A stretch of 64,000 nt of DNA, from positions 1 to 64,000 of the forward strand of contig MCFL01000106.1 of the NCBI GenBank assembly GCA_002102555.1, in the 5' to 3' direction. The stretch's first letter is position 1; every line of letters begins with the position of its first letter. Below are positions 33,742 to 42,716 of the stretch, piece by piece. The notes beneath the pieces are model-generated. The model was not told the DNA's origin. It made no database searches and saw only the letters and a list, made by a program, of their open reading frames with translations. The position numbers and the translations under genes were made by a program. The DNA is from Catenaria anguillulae PL171 (lineage: Eukaryota > Blastocladiomycota > Blastocladiomycetes > Blastocladiales > Catenariaceae).

Positions 33742-34581
33742 ATGTCGGCAACATACCTCAAGACCATTGACCGACCCAAGCCTTTCGAGTCCACTGGCGG
33801 CACCACCACGCTCGCCATGTGCCCTGGCGACTCGGTTGTCACTCGCCTCGACTTTGAAGTCTCGCACTGGGTCTCCAACACCATCTCACCGAAAAGGAGA
33901 GTCTACGATTCATCGCTCGACGTGGTGGGCATCTTTGCTACGTGCTCCGACAAGTCTCCCAAGCAGGCCATTACGTTCCCCAAGAAATTCAATTCGGGTG
34001 CGCCCAAGGCGCTGTTCCAAGGGCCAGAGTCTCCCAATGGGATCCGCGACATGGTGGTGAATGGGCAAGTGTCCGTGACGGCCATTGGATACGCAGATGC
34101 GCTTGTAGGCGTCATTTCTGGGGATAGCTTGATGTCGGTGGATGTTTGGAGGCAAGTGGATACCGAGTATGCGCCGTGTGTGCTTAAGGGAATCGAGGCG
34201 GAGCCAAAGAGGATGACAGGCGAGAGTGTGGAGAAAGGTACAGCCCGTTCTGACTCCAGCCTCGCAATGGTGTCTCGGTCGCGCTGCCGTACTGAACCAT
34301 TTCGCTGACTTGAGCAAATTGAATTCCCGTCAGTTCGCCTGCATTTCAACTGCCCAGTCAATATCACGATTTCCACGCCAACATCAACCTCGCGCGCGCG
34401 CCCGGCTCCCGGCACCACGATTCCCGCTGTGCTCATGACTGAAGGCAGCGCAACGCCGGCAGAAGCATCTCGCGGAAACTCGACCATGCTTATGATCGTG
34501 ATTGGTTCTGCGGGCGGCCTGGTCTTGTTGCTCATCGGATTTGCCTTGTTTGTACGGAATCGGCGCCAACTGCACAAGTGA
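33742..34581 (+). CDS. Paired-family membrane protein, type B (B2)
   Basis: Exons 33742-34237 and 34334-34581, 247 aa, one 96-bp phase-1 intron (GTACAG...TCAG). Landmarks: YLKTIDRPKPF, LAMCPGDSVVTRLDFEVSHW, GIFATCSDKSPKQAITF, NGIRDMVV, AIGYADALVGVIS, VDVWRQVDTEYAPCVLKGIE. Exon 2 gives VRLHFNCP, a Thr/Ser/Pro stalk, a TM helix (MLMIVIGSAGGLVLLLIGFA) and the tail LFVRNRRQLHK. It lacks an obvious signal peptide at this ATG. The frame is open upstream to 33568, but that stretch is not conserved in the paralogues. Function unknown. Confidence 0.78.
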
Positions 34582-34865
34582 GCAGGAGCGGGCGTGGCCA
34601 TGCTGTGTTGATGTATTTGTCAGGTGGTGTATACTTCATATCGAACCAGTTTTAAGATATCCATGTAATGTCGTTATTCTCTTGAGCTGATGGCTTGCAC
34701 CAAAGGATTGTTGGGACCTGTCTCACGGTCAGCCCACAGTCCACCGTCTGCATCTCTGTCGCGGCCAGGTGGAAATTTGTTCGCGCCTTTGCGGCAGAGG
34801 ACCGACTGGCTGTACATAGGTTTACATGACAGCACCCTGAGGGCACCATCTCAAACATCAACTCT

Positions 34866-36362
34866 ATGCATTTTCTCAATGAACTCATTATGACCAGCAT
34901 GCACCCGCTCCTCGTCACCATTGGCCGTCGTCCCTCGTCGACCTGTCCGCCGGAGCGGCCCACTGAAGGTCACTTGAACTGCTCGACGATCCCGACCTTG
35001 CATTTGCAACCCCCGGCTCTGAATTCGGCGCGGTCTCCTTTCTCATTTCATGAGGAATCCGTTGGCGCTGCAGTGAGCGGCATCATTGACCACGTTGAGC
35101 GCTCATCGCCGTGCGCACCCGCCCAAGCTGGGCTGTTCCTGACATTCAATGCTGCCTCCCTCGCCGAATCTTGTGTGTACGATCACAAGCCAGCTTCGGG
35201 GATGATAGGGTATCATTTCCGATTCTAATTGGACCTTTGAGTGCATTTTCCTCAGACTTTGCCTCGCTCGTCCTGTCCTCGCTCCGTGACGCTCTCCCGA
35301 AATCATGCATCGTCGCATGTCCACTGTACTCGATTCCGCCATCACCTCACATTTCGCCATTGTCTCCGTACGCCGCTGTGCTCGGGTATGCAACGGCGAT
35401 GGAGCATGCTGACGCCATCCTGATGGCCGCGTCAGACGATGTGCTCACAAGCTCGGTCAATCACATGTTTCCATCGCCAAGAGCAAGGCATGGCGCCAAG
35501 TCGCTCGGCAAATTGGCCAATGCGGAACGGCCGATGCTGCTTTTTGATTTGGTGACGGCGTGCTGCCCCGTTCCACATCTTAAGGTTCTCAATGTGGCTT
35601 TGTCAAAGTACGTGCTTTTTACTTTACCGCAACCGATCTATGTAGGATCTAGCTTACCATGCGTACAAAATTAAGGCCACAGCGCGTGCACCCGGGCGCA
35701 CTGCCCGACGCACAGGTCGCTGTGACCACCTTGGTCGACGCACTCAAAAGTGTGCCTGACGTTCGACCGTGGTACGCCGCTTCCGTTACATTGGCCGTCT
35801 TGTTGTCTGTCCCGTTGCTTACGCTCATGATGTGTGCTTTGCCCAGTACGCTGGCCGCCACACTGCATGCATCCTCGCATATTGTCAACGACAACCCAAC
35901 ATGGTCGTGGACTGCCGTGCGCGGCAAACTTGCGACCAAGCTTCGCTTTACGCCGGCTTCGTTTGACGGCGAATCTAGTCTTGGGTTACCCTTGTATTGC
36001 CGGACCGTCGCTCACCAGCATGGTGGTGGGTCACCGCTGTTACCAGGTTCATTTTCCTTCCCATCTCTTTGTTTGCCCCTTGTCGCACCTAACCAACCTC
36101 TCGATTGGCTTCAGATGTCCGTAAACCATCCGCAGCAACCGCTCGAACTTCAAAATGGCCATCGGCTCAGCTCTCGCTCGTCTACAACTCTGCTTCAATT
36201 GCCGCGAGCGATCTCGCGCAAATGGCCGTTGCGGCCACGCGCAAGGCACACGCCCAAGCGTTTTTGCATCACTTTCCTTTCGAAATCGGCAATGAGTGGA
36301 TCCCGGACGCGTGTGAGGCCATGTGGGAGAGTGTTGACGAATACCGCGAGTATTTGCAGTAG
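34866..36362 (+). CDS. Highly divergent tubulin (delta-type-like)
   Basis: Exons 34866-35172, 35256-35607, 35676-36046 and 36115-36362 give 425 aa in an exact frame; a further 5' exon is likely. Tubulin landmarks in order: HPLLVTIG at the RAVLVDLEP position; SFHEESVGAAVSGIIDHVER and AGLFLTFNAASLAES at the T4-loop segment; SPYAAVLGYATAMEHADAI, where tubulins have PYN..L....L....D; LFDLVTACCPVPHLKVL (delta: LGDLMEHLVPHPEFK); and a C-terminal helix region SLVYNSASIAASDLAQMAVA to DEYREYLQ. The glycine-rich GGGTGSG loop is absent and the N-terminal GQCGNQ is not visible, so GTP binding is doubtful. Delta-tubulin fits a centriole-bearing zoosporic fungus; a decaying or neofunctionalised tubulin is also possible. 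Confidence 0.6.
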
Positions 36363-36584
36363 TTGTAGGTCAGGCATGTGTCATGTGCCGAGCATGCCTG
36401 GCAATACGTTCAAGTTGCCAAGGGCCAATGGCACTGTCGCTTTTGCTACCACAGTGTGTGATGTTTACACAAACGACTGATCCATTCGTACAAAATTGAG
36501 AACATTCTGTAAGGTGACACACTCTGAGAATCTATCACCAAATCTAGACATCGTATCCGCCGTTCGTTCGACACGCCCAACTCG

Positions 36585-37564
36585 CTACACTTTCGGGGCA
36601 AACATGGAGGTCTTGCGCCGCCTCCATACCAACCGCCCAAGCACCACCGCCACCACGAGCAAGATGGCAGCCCCAATGCCAATGACAGCAATCGTTGTGG
36701 CGTGAAGACCAGACGGCGCCAAGGCATCTGCAGTGTTGCTAACAGTCCCGCTGGTCGGGCCCGGAGTGGTTGTGCGGTTGGTGGACGAGGCAGAGGCAAG
36801 GACGAATCCACGCACGTCGCCTGACGCACCTTGAGTTGTGGCCGGGCAAGAAAAGTAGAGACGAACTGGAAGAAACGGAAATGGTATTGGTTAGTAGCTG
36901 TGAGGCATTTTGTTATGTAGACAAGGCACATATTGCCAAACATACCACCCGAGATAAACGATGGATACACGGCCTCGATCGAAGTCAATACACACCCTGC
37001 CGCACTCGACTCGCTCTGCTTCCACACACCATTGCTCTTGGCCAACACGGTCGAGCTGCTCGAGTTGCCTGCCGCGAGACCGTCCAACTTGAGCTCCTTG
37101 CCAGCATACCCGAGTGACACAATGGCAAACCGCTCTCTTGCTGAACCCGCCGCCGTCGCATTCACCACGGTACCCATTCCCACCGTCAAATCCTTGATTC
37201 CGTCCACAGCGTCAGGCCCTGCAACCTGCGCCAGAGTCGATCCCTCGGGCGCATTGGAAGCGACATCGGTGAATGTGCGCCTGGGCTTGCCGACGTAGTT
37301 GATCCCCTGTGCCCCACTGCCTGGGGGCCGGACTAAGTCACCGTCGCTGCAGTGTACGCCAAAGCCGTTGGTCACACCAGGAACAGATTGTGGGTCGGTG
37401 CGTGCTTCGAGCGTGAGTCGCGTGATGAGCTTTTGGCAATGGTACAGCCGGGTCGATGTGCGGGTGGACGCGGGTGCTTGCTGCACATTGGCGCCGAGGG
37501 CAATGAGCCGAGTGTAGGTTTTCAGCGGGTCGGTCGCGGGGACAATGGGTGAGGCCGACGACAT
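36585..37564 (-). CDS. Paired-family membrane protein, type A (A3)
   Basis: Exons 37564-36946 and 36865-36585, 299 aa, 80-bp phase-1 intron (GTATGT...CCAG). It starts MSSASPIVPATDPLKTYTRL. Then YHCQKLITRLTLEARTDPQS, GVHCSDGD, GPDAVDGIKDLTVGMG, SLGYAGKELKLDGLAAGNS, a shortened SSSTVLAKSNGVWKQSESS and EAVYPSFISGG. After the intron: VRLYFSCP, a longer Thr/Ser/Pro stalk, a TM helix (TTIAVIGIGAAILLVVAVVL) and the basic tail WRRRKTSMFAPKV. It is head-to-head with B3 (724 bp between starts). Function unknown. Confidence 0.77.
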
Positions 37565-38288
37565 ATTGTTGGGTGAGCAGGGGGGGATGACTTGAGGTAC
37601 TTCAGCTCGATTTCATCCAACTATCTGGAGTTGGGAATGCTTCGTTTATACGGGCCCCACGTGTCCGGGGCATGTGTTGGTGATTGCTCGCACCGCCCAA
37701 CATGTTCAAGGGGGAGGGCGTGCTTCGATGATATCGCCTACAACTCTTCCACCCAGCTTCTGGATTGATTCCCTGTGCCTGCATGTTTCCGCTGATTGTT
37801 TGCGGTGAACCGTTGTGGAATCAAGCGTGAAGGCTCCCCATGTCTCATGCGTCAACGTTGTTGTTTCACATGATCACTTGACAAGATCGTCAACGTTCCC
37901 TGGTCTGCAAAATTGCATTTGAATCAATCTTCAAAATTTTGTCAACGGTGGTCTGTGTGGCGGCGGTGCAGTGACTCCAACATTGGTCATTTTAGAAGTT
38001 TCAATCTTTGATGCCATCTCCGTTCATGGGCTTCCTCACCTGGCGCAGACGCCGAGGCATGATCAAGACCGATTGAGGCGTGGGTGGGAAAGGGTGGCCG
38101 CGGACGCCGACGCCGTCACACATTTATCACTCAAGTACTCCCAGATTTGCCTTGGCCATACTAGTGTATCAGCCTTGTGGTCTGGGCTGAGTCTCCGTGC
38201 AACTTCACGCATCCTCACCGCATCCTCACACATCCTCATCACTCACACCATCATCTCCCACTCGCATCGTCCGTCCTCAACCACAACC
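37565..38288. promoter_or_regulatory. Divergent intergenic region of pair 3 (A3/B3)
   Basis: 724 bp shared 5' region. It contains tgatcacttgac (37871-37882) and GTCTCAT (37842-37848), partial matches to the pair-1 decamer. No independent gene seen, although the B3 frame stays open upstream to 37971. Confidence 0.4.
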
Positions 38289-39140
38289 ATGTCAGCAACC
38301 ACCATCAAGACCATTGACCGCCCCAGGGCTTTTGACCCGTCGGTCACCACCAGGCTCGCCATGTGCCCAGGCGACTCGTTCGTGACTCGCCTCGACTTTG
38401 AAGTCTCGCACTGGATCTCGTCCGACGCCAAAACAAGACAAGGTGTCTTTCGTTCCATGTTCGACGTGGTCGGCATCGTTGCTACGTGCTCTGAGAAGTC
38501 TCCCAAGCAAGCCATCACATTCACCAACAAGTTTGGTGCTGACACGCCGAGGGCGCTTTATCGTGGACCTGATGCTCCCAACGGGATTCGTGACATGGTG
38601 GTGAACGGGATCGTCCGCGTGACGGCCATTGGATACGCCGATGCGCTTGTGGGCGTCCTTTCTGGGGAGAGTATGATGTCGGTGGATGTTTGGAGGCAAG
38701 TGGATTCCGAGTATGCGCCGTGCGTGCTCAAGGGAATCGAGGTTGCGCCAGAGAAGCTTTTGCTTGAAAGCGTGGACAAAGGTACGCACAATCGCCGTAG
38801 TCTTTGGTTGAATGGCAGTTCTCACAAGTTGCTTACCAAACGCTTCTATGACTTGGAACGGCCAAATGGCCCAGTTCGATTGCATTTCAATTGCCCATCG
38901 ACCGTGTCGATTCCCACCCCAACTTCAACCTCCAGTGCTCGTACGGTCCCTGGCACCACGGTTCCTGCCGTGTTGATTACCGAGGGCAGCGTGGCATTGC
39001 CAGCGTCATCAGCATCACCTGCCGCCATAAGCGACAACTCTACCACGCTCATGATTGTGATTGGGTCGGTGGGCGGTGTCTTCTTGTTGCTTGTCGGATT
39101 CGCCATGTTTGTGAGGAACCGCCGCCAACTGCACAAGTAA
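38289..39140 (+). CDS. Paired-family membrane protein, type B (B3)
   Basis: Exons 38289-38781 and 38875-39140, 252 aa. The 93-bp intron (GTACGC...CCAG) has no stop in frame, so an unspliced 283-aa reading is also open; the paralogues argue for splicing. Landmarks: TIKTIDRPRAF, LAMCPGDSFVTRLDFEVSHW, GIVATCSEKSPKQAITF, NGIRDMVVNG, IGYADALVGVLS, VDVWRQVDSEYAPCVLKGIE. Exon 2: VRLHFNCP, stalk, a TM helix (LMIVIGSVGGVFLLLVGFA) and the tail MFVRNRRQLHK, nearly identical to B1/B2. Function unknown. Confidence 0.78.
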   Translation: MSATTIKTIDRPRAFDPSVTTRLAMCPGDSFVTRLDFEVSHWISSDAKTRQGVFRSMFDVVGIVATCSEKSPKQAITFTNKFGADTPRALYRGPDAPNGIRDMVVNGIVRVTAIGYADALVGVLSGESMMSVDVWRQVDSEYAPCVLKGIEVAPEKLLLESVDKGTHNRRSLWLNGSSHKLLTKRFYDLERPNGPVRLHFNCPSTVSIPTPTSTSSARTVPGTTVPAVLITEGSVALPASSASPAAISDNSTTLMIVIGSVGGVFLLLVGFAMFVRNRRQLHK

Positions 39141-39464
39141 AGAAGATGATGCTGTCAGTGGAGACTACTCGAGGTGTGGCTACGGAGTGCATGTGTCTTA
39201 GATCGGAACAGATATCAATTCACAAATCAATACAGACATGTAGACAGTTTCTCAAGCGACCACGGGACACGTGGCAATTCGCATAAGAGTATATTGTAAG
39301 GAGATCTCACGCAGCATTTGTTAATACACCACCCGATTTCATTTGATTCACGCTCAGGCTCACGTCATGAACGATACTTTTCTTTGGTGCCTAGCGTGTC
39401 TTGAGAGAAAGCCAAAACCGGGCAAACACGCAAGCACTTGCAAGAGCGCCAAGCACCGAAACGA

Positions 39465-40235
39465 TTATGAGTGAGAGGGAAAGAAAGTCGAGACCGAGAA
39501 GAGGGCCGCAGAACCTTGGCTTGCACCAGCAGCCTTGTACGAGACAACTGCAAAAGTCCTCGGGGAGCATGATGTGGAGCTTCTGTTTAGCATTTGTGCT
39601 TGGCAAGCAAATATGAGACGAACTGGGGACGTTGTCGGTTGAGTTAATGACCGTTCGGCCCGTTGAGGTGAAGTATGCATGGACGGACCGCCAGTGAGAA
39701 CCTCCCTCGAATCGCCCTCGATCCCAAGCAATGCACACCCTGCAGCCGTCGAGTCACCTTGCTTCCACAGGCTCCGTGCTTTGAATCCAAACGACCCAGT
39801 CACATTCAAGTTCCCAATAACTGGAATGACACTTGGATCCTTGCGCAGCTCCACACCCGCATACCCAATGGACACAATTGCAAGTATATTGTCATCCTTT
39901 GCGGTCGCATTACCACTCCCAACCAACCCGGTTCCCACCACCAAATCGCGAATCCCGTCCATCGAGTCTGGTCCCTCTTGTCGGCTCAATGTGGTCACTT
40001 CCAAACCGCGGCTGCGAACGATCCAGGCACCTCGACTATTGTTCCCACAATGGACACCAATACCAGCAACAAGGCCCGGAATGCTCAGGTTATACGTCCG
40101 CCAGTCAATGCTGATTCGCGTCGCAAGATTGCGACCGCAAGAGAGGAGTTGAGCATCTGTGCTGCTTGTCGTTGCAAAGGTGGAGCCCAAGTTGACTGTG
40201 TGCAGGTAGGTCTTTGTTGGGTCCATTGTTGTCAT
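39465..40235 (-). pseudogene. Paired-family protein, type A (A4), frameshifted before the TM segment
   Basis: Exon 1 40235-39689; a 66-bp intron (GTCCGT...CCAG, no in-frame stop); exon 2 from 39622 to a stop at 39465. Exon 1 keeps the family core: DPTKTYLHTVNLGS, GIGVHCGNNS, GPDSMDGIRDLVVG, SIGYAGVELRKD and LWKQGDSTAAGCALLGIEGD. Exon 2 starts correctly (VRLIFACQ) but ends FPSHS without a membrane helix. A typical TM helix plus tail (SLSLIIVSVLGALASACVFA, ending SLKTR) lies in another frame ending at 39391. A single indel or an unrecognised second intron explains this. It is therefore either a recent pseudogene or a secreted variant. It is the most divergent type-A copy and is head-to-head with B4. 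Confidence 0.6.
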
Positions 40236-40587
40236 TGATACGATGCATGTGAAGGACACTATGTGACTTGAAGAGGGGGGGGGGCTCGACTCATATGTGG
40301 ATGTGTCGCTGTTGTCACGGTCGTAACGCGAGTTATGCTGGTGCAACCGCTCATCTAACTGTTCACTGCAATGGCACCTGAATCCCCTGATCTCGAGAAG
40401 TGAGACAGAGAAATTGGTCCTCACCCCGCTGTAGGTAATTGCATAGCTGGTTCCGATATGAGACATTCGGGACCGTCTCCCTGCGTTCCACACCAGAAAT
40501 GGCCACAATCGGACGGGCGAGTCAAGGCCCACACATCTCACAAATACATCATGTGCCCGTCAGGATAGACATGCTAGTCCCAAGCCA
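40236..40587. promoter_or_regulatory. Divergent intergenic region of pair 4 (A4/B4)
   Basis: 352 bp, the shortest of the four divergent regions. It contains a G run (ggggggggg at about 40277) and AAGTGAGAC (40398-40406), which matches nine bases of the inverted repeat in the pair-1 promoter. Confidence 0.4.
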
Positions 40588-41467
40588 ATGGAAATTTTTG
40601 AAAGCTCCAAATGTGCATTGCCTATACCAACCATCTCTCCCACGAGCACACGAAGCGTCGACCTTCCCTCCGCCATTGGCAATGTCAACACGACGCTGGC
40701 CTTGTGCACCGGCATAGACGCATACGTAACCCGCATCGATGTGGGGCTGGCTTACTGGGTATCGCCCAGGCAGAAAACCAAGCAGGGAGACCCAATGTCG
40801 TCACTTGACATCACCTCCGTGGCCATCAAGTGTTCCAGCAACAATACCCTCTTACAGTCCATTGCGATAAATCGTTGGACGCTGTGGGATGCGTCGCGCG
40901 AAGCGTCCACAGTGCAATTTCAGGGACCCGAGGAGACCAAAGGCATTCGCGACATGGTGGTGGGGGTCACGGGTTCAGTGACGTCGATTGGGTATGCGGG
41001 CGGATTTGTGGGGGAGGTTGTGGAAACAACAGGATCGCAGACGCTGGCGAGCCTGAGGATCTGGAGGCAAGTGGGATCCGACTTTGAAGCATGTCTTCTG
41101 AAAGGAGTTGAGGTCCCGACCGCGAGTGGGCTGAAAGGTACTTATGTATTCCATGAACACTTTATCAATGCTATGTGTTTCTCGCCGGTTGATTCAAGTC
41201 CCCCCCCCCCCCCCCCCGACTCCAGTTCGGCTGCACTACCTTTGCCCATCCACGTTCGTCGTTCCCACGCAAACTTCCCGGCCTCGACCAACAGTCACCA
41301 CGTTTGCGGCGGAAACAGTTGTCGAGGACACCGCTGCATCTTCAAGCGCCAGTGCAACGATTGGGCGTGTCAGCAATGTGATTGTTTTCGGAATTGTCGG
41401 CGGATCGTGTGCGATCATGTTGCTTTTGTGTTGCTGTGCCGTGTACATGACGAAGAAGAGGAAGTAA
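40588..41467 (+). CDS. Paired-family membrane protein, type B (B4)
   Basis: Exons 40588-41137 and 41226-41467, 263 aa, 88-bp phase-1 intron (GTACTT...CCAG) that contains an 18-C run. It is a divergent type-B copy: LALCTGIDAYVTRIDVGLAY, VAIKCSSNNTLLQSI, KGIRDMVVGVTGSVTSIGYA, LRIWRQVGSDFEACLLKGVE. Exon 2: VRLHYLCP, a Thr/Pro/Ala stalk, a TM helix (NVIVFGIVGGSCAIMLLLCC) and the short tail YMTKKRK, which differs from the RNRRQLHK tail of B1-B3. The start is the first ATG of the frame. Function unknown. Confidence 0.72.
41200..41217 (+). repeat. 18-nt poly-C run in the B4 intron
   Basis: Uninterrupted C18 that occupies the polypyrimidine-tract position, ending 8 nt before the acceptor AG at 41224-41225. 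Confidence 0.85.
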
Positions 41468-42716
41468 ATAAAGGACTATGCATATGTGTCGTGCGTATGT
41501 TGCCCTTGGTCGACTGACGTCGACTGACGCTTCCAACCATTTGACACCACAACAGTGTGTCTTGCATGGGAAATCGATCGTGGCGCATCCGTCGTTACTG
41601 CGCTGAGGGCCGCAGTGCATTGGGCGCCACTGAGTCGTCCGCCTTCACCTGTGCCTGAGAGAAGAGGACAGCATGCTTGGGTACATGAGCACAGTTTGCC
41701 GTCACGGGCAACATCGGGCAAGGGCACGGGGAATCCGCGCGGTCCTTAATCGTACAGGCGTCAGCAAAGATAAGGCCAGTGATGACAAATTTTTTTATCA
41801 TGTCGTGTCGCCAGGTGTGGGATATTCGGTGCATCTGGGCAAAAAAGGGAAGGTCGATTCTGATTGTCATCGTCTGCATCGGCCAGTCAGCGCGTTTGCA
41901 ACATCGGCCGTGTCTCCTTTCCCACTCGGGCACAGTTGCCGCGCCGACCCGCGGGTGCTGGCACCGACAATTTTTTTTGTAGGCCAAATCATTCTTGACA
42001 AAGCTATTACATTGAGCTCGTCAGTCATCTCGAGAAATCTGACCAAAGACTGAGTTGACGATGGCCGATGGCAGGCACCGTCCGGCGGCTGACGAGGATG
42101 GCTTTTGGTGGCTCGTGAGACGGACGCCATTCTGCCCGAGCCTGAGCACCACCTCTGTCTGCTTGCTGGCCACAATATTTTTCACACCGTCACCAAAGGC
42201 AAGCACATGCAATCGCAAAACCCTCGCCAATCGCACCAAGGCTGGCTTGTTTGGCCCGAAAAGTGGGTGCAGTCTTCCCATAGTTTCCGCCGATCAGGTT
42301 GCGGAACCCATCGGCGCAGTCTCTACGTTGGAGATCATTCGTCCCAAGCTCCACACCCCGAAACACGAAGCTGGCTGACTGCCTTGTCTCCATTTGCTTA
42401 CGTACCAATGCTCGTCACACGTTTCTGGACGTTTTCTCGGCGACGATTGCAAAAGTCCGACCAGAAATCGTCGGCATCGGGTCTGGAATGTATCTTGTCT
42501 CTCGGTATCGACAACCGTCAATCGAGCCCATGTATCCTGCCTTGCCTTCTCAACGACGAGTCTCCGAATCATTCAAAATCGCACCGACACCTTCCACCTC
42601 CGCCCTCTCGTCTCTCGTGAACGACACCTCAGCTGCCCCTACCCATCTATCTGTGCCCCGCCCGTCTCTCTCATTTGACCAACGAACCCGACTCAGTCCA
42701 AGCCGTTCTCAACACC
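41468..42716. other. Intergenic, no confident gene
   Basis: About 1.25 kb. Several overlapping ORFs of 80-190 aa on both strands have no recognisable motif and none stands out. The last 250 bp is C/T-rich and open in the frame of the oxidase gene, whose start could be the in-frame ATG at 42675. Confidence 0.35.

Noticed and set aside
8500-41467. Assigning the A/B ectodomain to a jacalin-like or other lectin fold
   Set aside because: Only a vague resemblance of short hydrophobic/Gly patterns. No signature motif could be matched by eye, so I left the domain unnamed.
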